A DNA stretch of 64,000 nucleotides from Pseudarthrobacter naphthalenicus. Lineage in GTDB: Bacteria > Actinomycetota > Actinomycetes > Actinomycetales > Micrococcaceae. The notes under the pieces are model-generated. The model was not told the DNA's origin. It did no database searches and worked only from the letters and a program-made list of their open reading frames with translations. A program made the translations under genes and the position numbers. Positions 8,207-16,971 of this stretch are shown here, piece by piece (positions within the stretch are counted from its first letter, which is position 1; each line of letters starts with the position of its first letter). The stretch spans positions 388,084 to 452,083 of the forward strand of contig NZ_JARESG010000001.1 of assembly GCF_029076445.1 (NCBI RefSeq), in the 5' to 3' direction.

Positions 8207-9289
8207 ATGACCACCTTGATTGATGCGCCGCCGCCAACAGTGGCGGCCCCCAAATCCAAATCCGCGGGAGGTGGCCTCGGGAAGTACATCCTGGTCCGCT
8301 TCCTGCTGATCTTCCCCACAATCTTCATTCTCGTCACGCTGGTGTTCTTTCTCATGCGGATCACCGGCGATCCCATCACCGCTGCCCAGGGCGGACGCCT
8401 CCCACAGGAGCAAATCGACATCCTGGTCCACCAGGCCGGTTACGACCGCAACCTCTTCATCCAGTACATCGAATACCTCGGCAACATCGCCACGGGCAAC
8501 TTCGGCCGCACCATTTCCGATGGCAGGCCCGTGATTGAGATGCTCACCAAATTCGGCGCGGCCACCCTTGAACTGGCCATTAACTCCCTCATTGTGGCGC
8601 TCCTGGTGGGCATCCCGCTCGGCATGTTCGCGGCACACAAGCGGGACAAGGTTTCGGACGCCCTGCTGCGCTTCTTCGCCATCCTCTGCTACGCCACGCC
8701 TGTCTTCTTCGCGGGCCTGCTCCTGAAGCTCACCTTCTCCGTCGGCCTGGGCTGGTTTCCCGTGGCCGGCCGCGCGTCCACCACAACCGAACTGGCCATG
8801 AGCCGCTTGTCGGCGCCCACCGGCATCTATTGGCTGGACGCCCTGCGGAGCAACGACCTGGCAGCCTTCGGCGACATCATCCACCACGCGGTCCTGCCTG
8901 CCATCGCGCTGGGGCTCCTGACAGCCGGTGTCTTCCTGCGGCTGGTCCGCACCAACGTGATCGGGACCCTCGGCAAGGACTACGTCGAGGCCGGCCGGTC
9001 CCGCGGCGTCAGTGAATACCGGCTGGTGACCAAGCATGCCTACAAACCGGCGCTGATCCCCATCATCACCGTCATGGGCCTGCAGATCGCGCTGCTGCTC
9101 GGCGGCGCCGTCCTGACCGAGACCACCTTCGAGTGGAAAGGCCTGGGCTACCAGCTGGCGCAGTACCTGACAGCGCGCGACTTTGTGGCGGTCCAGGGCA
9201 TTGTGATGCTGCTGGCCGTCATTGTGGCTGTCACTAATTTTGTGGTGGATATCCTGGCCGCCCTGATCGATCCGCGGGTGAGGTACTGA
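8207..9289 (+). CDS. ABC transporter permease, DppB/OppB type
   Basis: 360 residues. A proline-rich cytoplasmic N-terminus of about 25 residues precedes the first membrane helix (ILVRFLLIFPTIFILVTLVF); five more helices follow, with the periplasmic domain between helices 1 and 2. The EAA loop that docks on the ATPase is visible as YVEAGRSRGVSEYRLVTKHA near residue 262. AGGGA precedes the ATG. Its stop overlaps the next start (TGATG), so the two permeases are translationally coupled. Together with the genes at 6460, 9289 and 10278 it forms a complete peptide-type importer. Confidence 0.9.
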   Translation: MTTLIDAPPPTVAAPKSKSAGGGLGKYILVRFLLIFPTIFILVTLVFFLMRITGDPITAAQGGRLPQEQIDILVHQAGYDRNLFIQYIEYLGNIATGNFGRTISDGRPVIEMLTKFGAATLELAINSLIVALLVGIPLGMFAAHKRDKVSDALLRFFAILCYATPVFFAGLLLKLTFSVGLGWFPVAGRASTTTELAMSRLSAPTGIYWLDALRSNDLAAFGDIIHHAVLPAIALGLLTAGVFLRLVRTNVIGTLGKDYVEAGRSRGVSEYRLVTKHAYKPALIPIITVMGLQIALLLGGAVLTETTFEWKGLGYQLAQYLTARDFVAVQGIVMLLAVIVAVTNFVVDILAALIDPRVRY

Positions 9290-10281
9290 TGAGCACCGAA
9301 GCCTTCAGGCCCGCCAAAAAGTCCCTGCTGGACAGGCTGCCCGTTTCGTCCCACATCCGGCGCAGCGTCGGCCTGCAGCGCACCATGCTGCTGATCGGCG
9401 TTGTCTTGTGCGCCGTGTTCCTGGTGACTGCCGTTTTTGCCCCGCTGCTCGCACCCTACGGCTACTCGCAGATATCCGACGACGGCGGGACCTTCCCCGC
9501 GCAGGCTGCCCCGGGCGGCAAACACCTCTGGGGTACCACGGTGGGTGGCTACGACGTGTTCTCGCGGGTGATCTGGGGATCGCAGACGGCGGCCACGGTG
9601 ATCGTCGTCGCTGTGGTCATGGCCATCTTCCTCGGGGTCTTCCTGGGACTCGTCAGCGGCTACTTTGGCGGCTGGCTGGACCGGGTGCTGGTTGTGGTGG
9701 CGGACGCAATCTACGCCTTCCCTACCCTCCTCCTGGCCATCGTGGTTTCCATTGCCATCAACAAAGGACAGTCCGGCTTCTGGGGCGGAATCCTCGCCTG
9801 CGGGTTTGCCATCACAGCCGTCTTTGTGCCGCAGTATTTCCGCGTGATCAGGGCTGAAGCCATCCGGCTCAAAGCCGAACCGTTCGTGGAGTCCGCCCAG
9901 GTGGTGGGCGCCTCCAGTGCACGGATCATCGGCAGGCACATTTTCGCCAACGCCACCCGGACGCTTCCCCTGATCTTCACGCTGAACGCGTCGGAGGCCA
10001 TCCTCACCCTGGCCGGTCTGGGCTTCCTCGGCTTCGGCATCGAACCGAGCTCCGCTTCCGAATGGGGCTTCGACCTGAACAAGGCGATGTCTGATGCGTC
10101 ATCAGGTATCTGGTGGACGGGCGTGTTTCCGGGTGCGGCGATCGTGCTCACGGTCCTCGGGCTGACCCTGGTGGGAGAGAGCATGAATGACCTGAACGAC
10201 CCCCGCCTGCGGGGACGCCGGCGCGCAGGAACCAAGGGCAAAGGCAGAGAATCAAAGAACCAGACGGAGGTGACCGCATGA
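9289..10281 (+). CDS. ABC transporter permease, DppC/OppC type
   Basis: 330 residues, second permease of the importer. An N-terminal OppC-type helix (MLLIGVVLCAVFLVTAVFAP) is followed by the HLWGTTVGGYDVFSRVIWG segment diagnostic of DppC/OppC, then the permease core with EAA loop VESAQVVGASSARIIGRHI near residue 205. It ends in a basic tail. Start and stop overlap both neighbours by a few bases, so it is made in fixed ratio with them. Confidence 0.9.
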   Translation: MSTEAFRPAKKSLLDRLPVSSHIRRSVGLQRTMLLIGVVLCAVFLVTAVFAPLLAPYGYSQISDDGGTFPAQAAPGGKHLWGTTVGGYDVFSRVIWGSQTAATVIVVAVVMAIFLGVFLGLVSGYFGGWLDRVLVVVADAIYAFPTLLLAIVVSIAINKGQSGFWGGILACGFAITAVFVPQYFRVIRAEAIRLKAEPFVESAQVVGASSARIIGRHIFANATRTLPLIFTLNASEAILTLAGLGFLGFGIEPSSASEWGFDLNKAMSDASSGIWWTGVFPGAAIVLTVLGLTLVGESMNDLNDPRLRGRRRAGTKGKGRESKNQTEVTA

Positions 10282-11984
10282 GCGGCCCGGAGATCATCAA
10301 CACCAGCGCCGGGCAACCCGCGGGACATGTCCTCGAAATCGACCACCTGAAAGTCACGTTCGCTACCGATGGCGGGGACGTCTACGCGGTCAAGGATGTA
10401 AGCCTGGACGTACGCCCCGGGGAAGTCCTGGCCATTGTGGGCGAATCCGGATCCGGGAAGACAGTCACGGCCAAGACCATCCTCGGGCTCCTGCCCGAAA
10501 CCGCCGCCAGCGAGGGGGCGGTGCTGATAAATGGCAACAACGTGATCAGCGTGAGCGCCTCGAAGCTGCGGCAGATCCGCGGCCGCGACGTGGCCATGGT
10601 GTTTCAGGAACCATCCACGGCGCTGAATCCGGTTTTCACCGTCGGCTGGCAGATTGCCGAGGGCATTCGTGCCCACACCACCGACGGCAGGCGGGTCACA
10701 GCCAAAGAGGCCAAAACCAGGGCCATCGAGGCGCTGCGCAAAGTGGGTATCCCGGACCCGGAGCACCGCGTCAACTATTATCCGCATCAGTTCTCCGGCG
10801 GTCAGAAGCAGCGCGTGGTGATCGCGGCGGCGCTCGCCCTCAACCCGGGCCTCATCGTGGCGGACGAGCCCACCACCGCACTGGACGTCACCGTCCAGGC
10901 GGAGATCCTTGAGCTGTTGCGGGACCTGCGGGACAAGTACGGCACATCCATCGTGCTGATCACCCACAACATGGGCGTCGTCGCGGACCTCGCGGACCGC
11001 GTGGTGGTGATGTACCAGGGCGACGTGGTGGAGGAAGCCTCCGCCCGGGTGCTGTTCGCGGAACCCAAACAGGACTACACCAGGAAGCTGCTGGCCGCCG
11101 TGCCGCACCTCGGCCGGAATTCGGCGTCGGAAGGCCTCACGGAACGCGCCCACAGGAACGCACCGGTGCTGGTCGAAGCAACGGACCTGACCATCGAGTA
11201 CCCCGGCCGGTTGGGGACACCGGCGTTCAAGGCAGTGGACGGTGTCAGCTTCACGGTCTCCGAAGGAGAAGTTTTTGGCCTGGTCGGCGAATCCGGCTCG
11301 GGAAAGACCACCATCGGGCGGGCCATTGCCGGGCTGAACCGGACCACCGGGGGCAGCCTCAAAGTGCTCGGCTACGAAATGCTGAACTTCAAGGAACGGA
11401 CCTTCAAACCCCACCGGAAGGATATCGGCTTCGTCTTCCAGGACCCGGCCGCATCCTTCAACCCCCAACTGACCATCGGCGACTGCGTGGCGGAGCCTAT
11501 GATCATCCACACCAATCCCAGCCCGGCGCAGGCCCGCAAGCGCGTGGGGGAGCTGCTCGAATCAGTGCAGCTGCCGGCGTCGTATGCCGACCGCTACCCG
11601 CACGAGCTCTCCGGCGGCCAGCGGCAACGGGCGTCCTTGGCGCGTGCCCTCATCCTGAACCCCAGGCTGCTGATCGCTGACGAACCGACGTCGGCGCTGG
11701 ACGTGTCGGTGCAGGCGAAGGTGCTTGAACTCTTCAAGGACATCCAGGCGGAGTTCGGCTTCGCTGCCCTGTTCATCAGCCACGACCTCGCAGTGGTGGA
11801 CATCCTGTCGCAATGGGTGGGCGTGCTGTACAAGGGCAAACTGGTGGAACAGGGGATCGGCAGCCAGGTGATGGGCGCGCCGCAGCACGACTACACCAAG
11901 CGGCTGATCGCGTCCCTGCCCGTGCCCGACCCCGACGAACAGGCACGGCGAAGGGCGGCACACCGGGCTCTGCTGGCCACATAG
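10278..11984 (+). CDS. fused double ATPase of a peptide ABC importer (DppD-DppF type)
   Basis: 568 residues with two complete ABC domains in one chain. Domain 1: Walker A GESGSGKTVTAK (about residue 56), signature FSGGQKQRV, Walker B LIVADEPTTALD. Domain 2: GESGSGKTTIGRA (about 338), LSGGQRQRASLA, LLIADEPTSALD. Both carry the C-terminal oligopeptide extension. The fusion replaces separate DppD and DppF subunits and drives import through the two permeases. All catalytic motifs are intact. It overlaps the upstream permease by an ATGA. The chorismate mutase start follows 10 bp downstream and may be co-transcribed. Confidence 0.92.
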   Translation: MSGPEIINTSAGQPAGHVLEIDHLKVTFATDGGDVYAVKDVSLDVRPGEVLAIVGESGSGKTVTAKTILGLLPETAASEGAVLINGNNVISVSASKLRQIRGRDVAMVFQEPSTALNPVFTVGWQIAEGIRAHTTDGRRVTAKEAKTRAIEALRKVGIPDPEHRVNYYPHQFSGGQKQRVVIAAALALNPGLIVADEPTTALDVTVQAEILELLRDLRDKYGTSIVLITHNMGVVADLADRVVVMYQGDVVEEASARVLFAEPKQDYTRKLLAAVPHLGRNSASEGLTERAHRNAPVLVEATDLTIEYPGRLGTPAFKAVDGVSFTVSEGEVFGLVGESGSGKTTIGRAIAGLNRTTGGSLKVLGYEMLNFKERTFKPHRKDIGFVFQDPAASFNPQLTIGDCVAEPMIIHTNPSPAQARKRVGELLESVQLPASYADRYPHELSGGQRQRASLARALILNPRLLIADEPTSALDVSVQAKVLELFKDIQAEFGFAALFISHDLAVVDILSQWVGVLYKGKLVEQGIGSQVMGAPQHDYTKRLIASLPVPDPDEQARRRAAHRALLAT

Positions 11985-11993
11985 ACTTGGAGC

Positions 11994-12380
11994 ATGACGC
12001 AGCAAAACCATGATGTTCCCGACGCCGAAACCTACGACGCCGCCGCAAGTTCGCTGGCCGGCCAGGTGGATGACTCGGTGATGGCGGAACTGCTGTCCAT
12101 CCGGTCAAGCATCGACAACATCGATGCCACCCTGGTCTATCTCCTTGCCGAGCGGTTCAAAGCGACGCAGAAGGTGGGCTTCCTCAAGGCTGCGCACCGG
12201 CTTCCGGCGGGCGATCCGGGCCGCGAAAGCGCCCAGATCGCCCGGCTGCGGCGGCTGGCTGAGGATGCCCACCTTGACCCCGCGTTTGCCGAAAAGTTCC
12301 TGAATTTCATCATCGGTGAGGTCATCCGTCATCACGAAGCCATCGCCGAGGACCATCAGGCCGCCGCAGAGTGGAAGTAA
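11994..12380 (+). CDS. chorismate mutase, AroQ type
   Basis: 128 residues, all-helical. It converts chorismate to prephenate for phenylalanine and tyrosine synthesis in the cytoplasm. The conserved first helix is IRSSIDNIDATLVYLLAERF (about residues 34-53) with the substrate arginine, then KATQKVGFLKAA with the active-site lysine, then RLRRLAEDAHLD. A 33-residue N-terminal extension rich in Ala and Asp precedes the domain. No signal peptide, so this is the cytosolic class. It lies 9 bp after the ABC ATPase and overlaps the next gene by 10 bp, which suggests one transcript. Confidence 0.88.
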   Translation: MTQQNHDVPDAETYDAAASSLAGQVDDSVMAELLSIRSSIDNIDATLVYLLAERFKATQKVGFLKAAHRLPAGDPGRESAQIARLRRLAEDAHLDPAFAEKFLNFIIGEVIRHHEAIAEDHQAAAEWK

Positions 12381-13378
12381 CAGCTACCGCGCCGGGCCCC
12401 TGGCCGGGGGAGGACCCGCTGGAGGCCGCGCGGATCGTCCGGGGCGAACTCGGCAGCCCGCACCTGCCTTTCCTGGCGGAACTTCCGGACCGCGGGGTGG
12501 GTTCGGATGCTCTGGGCCGCACGGCCTCGCTGCTGGTGGAATTGGCTGTGGACGTTCAGCCCTACGGCTGGCGGCTCGTGGACCGGCCCGGCAAGGATTA
12601 CCGCCGGGCCGTTTCGGCGCTGTCCACCGACATCAACGTCCTGGCTGATGTGGCAGGCGGTGAGGACACTTCCGCGGGCGAACTCAAAGTGCAACTGCTG
12701 GGGCCGCTTAGCCTCGCGGCGGGCCTGCACCTGCACAACGGCGAACGCGCCCTGATCGACTACGGTGCACGCCGGGACATCACCGAATCGCTGGCCGCCG
12801 GGGTGGGCGCCTACCTGTCCCGGGTGTCCAGCGCGGTGCCGGGCGCGAAGCTGGTGGTCCAAATCGATGAACCTGATATTGCGGCCGTGCTTGCCGGCAC
12901 CATTCCGACGTCGAGCGGTTACCGGACCCTGCGCTCGGTAGCCGGCCAGGAGGTCACCGAGTCCTGGCAGCTGGTCATTGAGGCGCTGAGGGCTGCGGGC
13001 GCCGTCGAAATCGTTGTCTCCGTGCCCGAAGTGGAGGCCCCCATCGACCGGATCGTGGCCGCAGGTGCGGACGGCGTGGCCGTTCCCTTGCAGGCGCTGA
13101 CATCGCGGCAGTGGGAGCAGTTGGCCGGCGCCGTGGAAGCGGGCAAACGGGTCTGGGCCGGCGCGCTTGACCCCGGCCGCGCGTTGCCCAAAGTGGCCGA
13201 CGCCGTCGAATCGGTCTGGCGGCCGTGGCACCAGATGGGGCTGCCGGCGTCGTCCCTGGGCAGTGTGCGTGTCACTCCCGCCGGGGGACTGGCGGCCCTT
13301 ACGCCGGCGGCCGCCACAGCCGTGCTCGGCAGGCTGACCCAGGTGGCTGACGGGCTGAACCAGCGCGTGCACGGCTGA
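12371..13378 (+). CDS. MetE C-terminal-like (UROD/MetE superfamily) protein without zinc ligands
   Basis: 335 residues from GTG 12371. The fold resembles the C-terminal half of cobalamin-independent methionine synthase: KVQLLGPLSLAAGLHLHNGE and LVVQIDEPDIAAVLAGTIPT are typical. The protein contains no cysteine at all, while true MetE binds zinc through two cysteines, so homocysteine methylation by the known mechanism is excluded. In M. tuberculosis a similar protein (Rv3015c) also lies near mnmA and ligA; its function is not known to me. The start lies inside the chorismate mutase gene. Annotations as methionine synthase should be treated with caution. Confidence 0.7.
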   Translation: MEVTATAPGPWPGEDPLEAARIVRGELGSPHLPFLAELPDRGVGSDALGRTASLLVELAVDVQPYGWRLVDRPGKDYRRAVSALSTDINVLADVAGGEDTSAGELKVQLLGPLSLAAGLHLHNGERALIDYGARRDITESLAAGVGAYLSRVSSAVPGAKLVVQIDEPDIAAVLAGTIPTSSGYRTLRSVAGQEVTESWQLVIEALRAAGAVEIVVSVPEVEAPIDRIVAAGADGVAVPLQALTSRQWEQLAGAVEAGKRVWAGALDPGRALPKVADAVESVWRPWHQMGLPASSLGSVRVTPAGGLAALTPAAATAVLGRLTQVADGLNQRVHG

Positions 13379-13401
13379 CCCCGCCGTGGCTGGGCGGCAG
13401 G

Positions 13402-14115
13402 TTACATCCGGGCTTCCCAACGGTCCGGCCGTGCGTAACCGGGCAGGAAGTCCTGTGCGGAGCTGCCGCCAACGTAGGGGCGCAGGCGGTACTGCATGTG
13501 GCCGGCATAGACCAGCACCTCCCCGATCTGCGGCTGCAGGACCTTGACCTGGATCCGGTGCCGCCCGGCGCCGTCGGCGTCTTCCTCCCACCACTGCTCG
13601 GCGTAGGCCTTCGCATCCAAGGCTGCCGGCAGCGGCAGGCGCAGGTGGCCGAGGAACAGCCGGGAGTCCTCTGACACCCCGCGCAGCCGGCCCTCGTCCG
13701 TGACGCTGAGCTTCAGGTCCGTGACCATGCGCCGGAACCTTCCCAGGTAGTCCACCAGCCGGGGGCCGCCGTCGGATTCCACCAGGCTGGTGGTGTCCTG
13801 GAAAATCCTGCTGCGGCCCGGGAAGCGGATCTCGCGCCGGGCCGTGAGGCTGGGGCGCCCGAAAGGATCAAGATGGGCATGGTTTTCGATCCGGAACGGG
13901 ACGCTCTCACCGAATTCGGGAAAGAACGCCTCTTCCCCGGACGTGAGCTTCAGCAACGGCCGCAACCACGCCTGCCGGCAGCCGGCGACGTCGAAAACGC
14001 CCTCACCAAAGCCATAATGTCCGGAGCCCGGCAGGAGCGAAAAGTACTCCTGCAGCTCAGGTTGCAGCCGGGTGAAGTCCTTGCCCAGGGCCTGCTGGTA
14101 GATCGGTACGTTCAT
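13402..14115 (-). CDS. DUF4166 domain protein
   Basis: 237 residues from ATG 14115; a TTG three bases earlier is rejected because AGGAGG lies 6 bp before the ATG. The sequence matches the DUF4166 family: an N-terminal YQQALGKDFTRLQPELQEYF, then FDVAGCRQAWLRP, and a C-terminal pair of beta-rich segments. There is no signal peptide or membrane helix. The family often occurs fused to or beside saccharopine-dehydrogenase-like proteins but its activity is unknown. It is divergent from mtrA, with 143 bp between the starts. Confidence 0.65.
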   Translation of the reverse strand: MNVPIYQQALGKDFTRLQPELQEYFSLLPGSGHYGFGEGVFDVAGCRQAWLRPLLKLTSGEEAFFPEFGESVPFRIENHAHLDPFGRPSLTARREIRFPGRSRIFQDTTSLVESDGGPRLVDYLGRFRRMVTDLKLSVTDEGRLRGVSEDSRLFLGHLRLPLPAALDAKAYAEQWWEEDADGAGRHRIQVKVLQPQIGEVLVYAGHMQYRLRPYVGGSSAQDFLPGYARPDRWEARM

Positions 14116-14258
14116 CAATGACCTCCTGGACGGTGGCCGCCGGCGGCGCCGCGGTTGCTTCCAATGTACCGGCCGGAAGACACTGCCCTCCCGCGTGCTG
14201 CGCCATGTCGGAGGGCGTTGAACAGGACAAACCTAGTCCAATAGGGGAATATATAACT

Positions 14259-14933
14259 ATGAAGGCACGCATTCTGGTAGTTGACGATGACGAAGCGCTG
14301 GCCGAAATGATTGGAATTGTTCTGCGTAATGACGGCTTTGACCCCGTCTTTTGCGCTGACGGCGGCCAGGCGCTTGACGTTTTCCGTTCATCGAAGCCGG
14401 ACCTCGTGCTGCTCGATCTTATGCTCCCCGGCGTGGACGGGATCGAGGTCTGCCGGCAGATCCGGTCGGAGTCTGACGTGCCCATCGTGATGCTCACCGC
14501 GAAATCCGACACGTCCGACGTCGTCCGGGGGCTCGAGTCCGGGGCCGACGATTATGTGCCCAAACCCTTTAAGCCTGCCGAGTTGGTTGCCCGCGTCAGG
14601 GCGCGGCTGCGGCCGGGCGACCAGAAGGCGCCCGAAACGTTGCGGATCGCGGACGTCACCATCGACGTTGCCGGCCATACCGTAAAGCGGGCCGACGAAC
14701 GCATTTCCCTGACCCCGTTGGAATTCGACCTCCTCGTGGCGCTGGCGCGGAAGCCGTGGCAGGTGTTCACCCGGGAGCTGCTGCTGGAACAGGTGTGGGG
14801 CTACCGCCACGCGGCAGACACCAGGCTGGTCAACGTTCATGTACAGCGGCTCCGGTCCAAGATTGAGCGGGACCCGGAAGCCCCGGAAGTTGTATTGACG
14901 GTTCGTGGTGTCGGCTACAAAGCAGGTTCCTGA
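14259..14933 (+). CDS. mtrA: response regulator MtrA
   Basis: 225 residues. Receiver domain with phosphoacceptor D53 (LVLLDLMLPGVDG), acidic pair VDDDE and the KPF switch lysine; OmpR-type winged helix from about residue 130 with ISLTPLEFDLLVALARKP and VHVQRLRSKIE. MtrA is the essential actinobacterial regulator of cell-wall hydrolases and division. The frame is open further upstream, but ATG 14259 is chosen because AGGGGAA precedes it and the receiver begins there. mtrB and lpqB follow with overlaps, the standard actinobacterial operon. Confidence 0.96.
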   Translation: MKARILVVDDDEALAEMIGIVLRNDGFDPVFCADGGQALDVFRSSKPDLVLLDLMLPGVDGIEVCRQIRSESDVPIVMLTAKSDTSDVVRGLESGADDYVPKPFKPAELVARVRARLRPGDQKAPETLRIADVTIDVAGHTVKRADERISLTPLEFDLLVALARKPWQVFTRELLLEQVWGYRHAADTRLVNVHVQRLRSKIERDPEAPEVVLTVRGVGYKAGS

Positions 14934-16971
14934 GCCCTCGGGACCAGAAGGCCCGCACGCTCCGGATCCGGCAGCGGCCAAGGGCCCCGAACACACAGAC
15001 GCGCTGCCCGCGGAACTGGCGGCGCTGCCTTTCCGTGCGCGGATCTGGCGGCGCCGCGGCATCATCGTTGCACTCCGGGTGGCCCGCCTTGTCCGCGTCG
15101 GGCTGAGCCGGTTCTTCCCGGCCATGCGCTTTCTGGCGCGTTCGGTGCAGCGGCGCTGGCGCCGGTCCCTGCAGTTCCGGACAGTCCTGACCACCCTCCT
15201 GCTGGCCGTCACGTCCTTCGGTGCCGTGGGCGCGTACCTTTCCAACCAGATCGCCAACAACCTCTTCCAGGAGCGGCTGACGCAGGCTGAGTCCGAGACC
15301 CGCTACAACGTCAAACAGGTGCAGGAGACGTTTGACGGCGCCCAGGTCACCGATCAGTCCAGCGTCATCACCCTGGTGTACGACACCCTGAACGCGGTGG
15401 AGGGCCGCGGCTCCGTCATCCAGCGCCGCTACGTTTTCGAGGCCAAGCCGGAGCAGACCAAGCCCAGGAACCGCTGGGTGGAGTCACGGGCTTCAGACCA
15501 GCTGACTGTCAGCGTCATCCCGCCGGACCTGCGGAAGGCCGTGCAGGACTCGGGCAAGGACCAGTACTGGGCCTCCACGGTAATCCCGGTGGGCACCGAG
15601 GACAGGCCGGGCATCGCCGTCGGAAACCTGGTCACCTTCAACGGAACCGTATACGAGCTGTATTTGATTTACGACCTCAACACCGCCCAGCAGACTCTCA
15701 ACGAGATCCAGGGCGTGCTGCTGGCCGGCGGCGCCGTGCTGGTGCTGATGATCGGGGCCATCGCCTGGTACGTCACGCGGAACGTGGTCAGTCCGGTCAG
15801 CCACGCGGCGCTGGTGTCCGAGAAGCTTGCCGCCGGGCAGTTGCAGGAGCGAATGGTGGTCAAAGGCGAGGATGAAGTGGCCCGTCTCGGTGCCTCGTTC
15901 AACCACATGGCTGCCAGCCTCCAGGAACAGATCACACAGCTGGCCACCTTGTCCCAGATGCAGCAGCGCTTTGTGTCCGACGTTTCGCACGAACTCCGGA
16001 CACCGCTCACAACGGTGCGGATGGCGGCCGAGGTTCTTTTTGATGCCCGCCACGACTTTGACCCCATTAACAAGCGGTCCGCGGAACTTCTCTATAACCA
16101 GGTGGAGCGGTTCCAGTCACTGCTTGCGGACCTCCTGGAGATTTCCCGCTTCGACGCGGGCGTGGCCATGCTCGACGCCGAACCCGAGGACATCGTGCAG
16201 GTCATCGCCCATGTCATTGAGGGAGCGGCCCCGGTGGCCGCGGAGTATGGATCGGAAATTATCCTGCGCGCGCCCGAGACGGGCATCGTGGCGGAAATGG
16301 ACGCACGGCGGATCGACCGAATCCTGCGGAATCTCATCCTGAATGCGGTGGAACACGGGGAAGGCAAGCCGGTCACCGTAACGGTGGCCGCCAACCAGAC
16401 AGCCGTGGGAGTCGCCGTACGGGACCAGGGTCTCGGCATGACGCCGGCTGAGGCTGCCCGCGTCTTTGACCGGTTCTGGCGCGCTGATCCTGCGCGCGCA
16501 CGCACCACCGGAGGCAGCGGCCTGGGCCTGTCCATCGCCATGGAGGACACCAAACTTCACAACGGGTGGCTGCAGGCGTGGGGCAACAAAGGCAGCGGAT
16601 CCAATTTCCGGCTGACTATTCCCTTGCGGCAGGGCGAGGAGATCGACCGATCGCCCGTCCAGCTCGAGCCGGGGGACATCGTCCTGCCGACCAGCCACCA
16701 CGACGGGGACATCCTGGTGTTCGGACCGGGATCCGGCCCTGCACGCGGGACCGAACCCAGTGCTTCGGACGCCGGACTCGGCAGCGGCCTCAGCGGCGGC
16801 CCCGGCGCCGAACGCAACGGCGGCCCCGGCGCCGAACGCAGCGACGGACCTAGCGAGGGCCGGGCCACGAAAGCTGCCGCGGATGCCCGCATTGCTGAGG
16901 GGTCCGTTGGTCCAGGCCTTTCCGGTGCCCGTGCGGCGGCCCGCACCACCCCAACGAAGGATCAGCCATGA
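14905..16971 (+). CDS. mtrB: sensor histidine kinase MtrB
   Basis: 688 residues from GTG 14905, overlapping mtrA by 29 bp. A basic cytoplasmic N-terminus leads into membrane helix 1 (about 92-112), a large extracellular sensor domain, helix 2 (about 270-292), a HAMP segment, the dimerisation helix with phosphoaccepting H362 ([15 protein letters not shown]) and the ATPase domain ([24 protein letters not shown]). Beyond the kinase core lies a tail of about 110 residues rich in Gly, Ala, Pro and Arg, with two 8-residue repeats (GGPGAERN/S) coded by a 24-bp tandem repeat at 16795-16840. It phosphorylates MtrA. lpqB starts inside its stop codon. Confidence 0.95.
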   Translation: MVSATKQVPEPSGPEGPHAPDPAAAKGPEHTDALPAELAALPFRARIWRRRGIIVALRVARLVRVGLSRFFPAMRFLARSVQRRWRRSLQFRTVLTTLLLAVTSFGAVGAYLSNQIANNLFQERLTQAESETRYNVKQVQETFDGAQVTDQSSVITLVYDTLNAVEGRGSVIQRRYVFEAKPEQTKPRNRWVESRASDQLTVSVIPPDLRKAVQDSGKDQYWASTVIPVGTEDRPGIAVGNLVTFNGTVYELYLIYDLNTAQQTLNEIQGVLLAGGAVLVLMIGAIAWYVTRNVVSPVSHAALVSEKLAAGQLQERMVVKGEDEVARLGASFNHMAASLQEQITQLATLSQMQQRFVSDVSHELRTPLTTVRMAAEVLFDARHDFDPINKRSAELLYNQVERFQSLLADLLEISRFDAGVAMLDAEPEDIVQVIAHVIEGAAPVAAEYGSEIILRAPETGIVAEMDARRIDRILRNLILNAVEHGEGKPVTVTVAANQTAVGVAVRDQGLGMTPAEAARVFDRFWRADPARARTTGGSGLGLSIAMEDTKLHNGWLQAWGNKGSGSNFRLTIPLRQGEEIDRSPVQLEPGDIVLPTSHHDGDILVFGPGSGPARGTEPSASDAGLGSGLSGGPGAERNGGPGAERSDGPSEGRATKAAADARIAEGSVGPGLSGARAAARTTPTKDQP

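Noticed and set aside
9711..11510. 599-codon open frame antisense to the permease and fused ATPase
   Set aside because: It is a GC-bias shadow: no domain, no ribosome site, and the plus strand codes intact ABC proteins throughout.
12356..13594. 412-codon antisense frame over the MetE-like gene
   Set aside because: Composition of a shadow frame; overlaps two supported genes.
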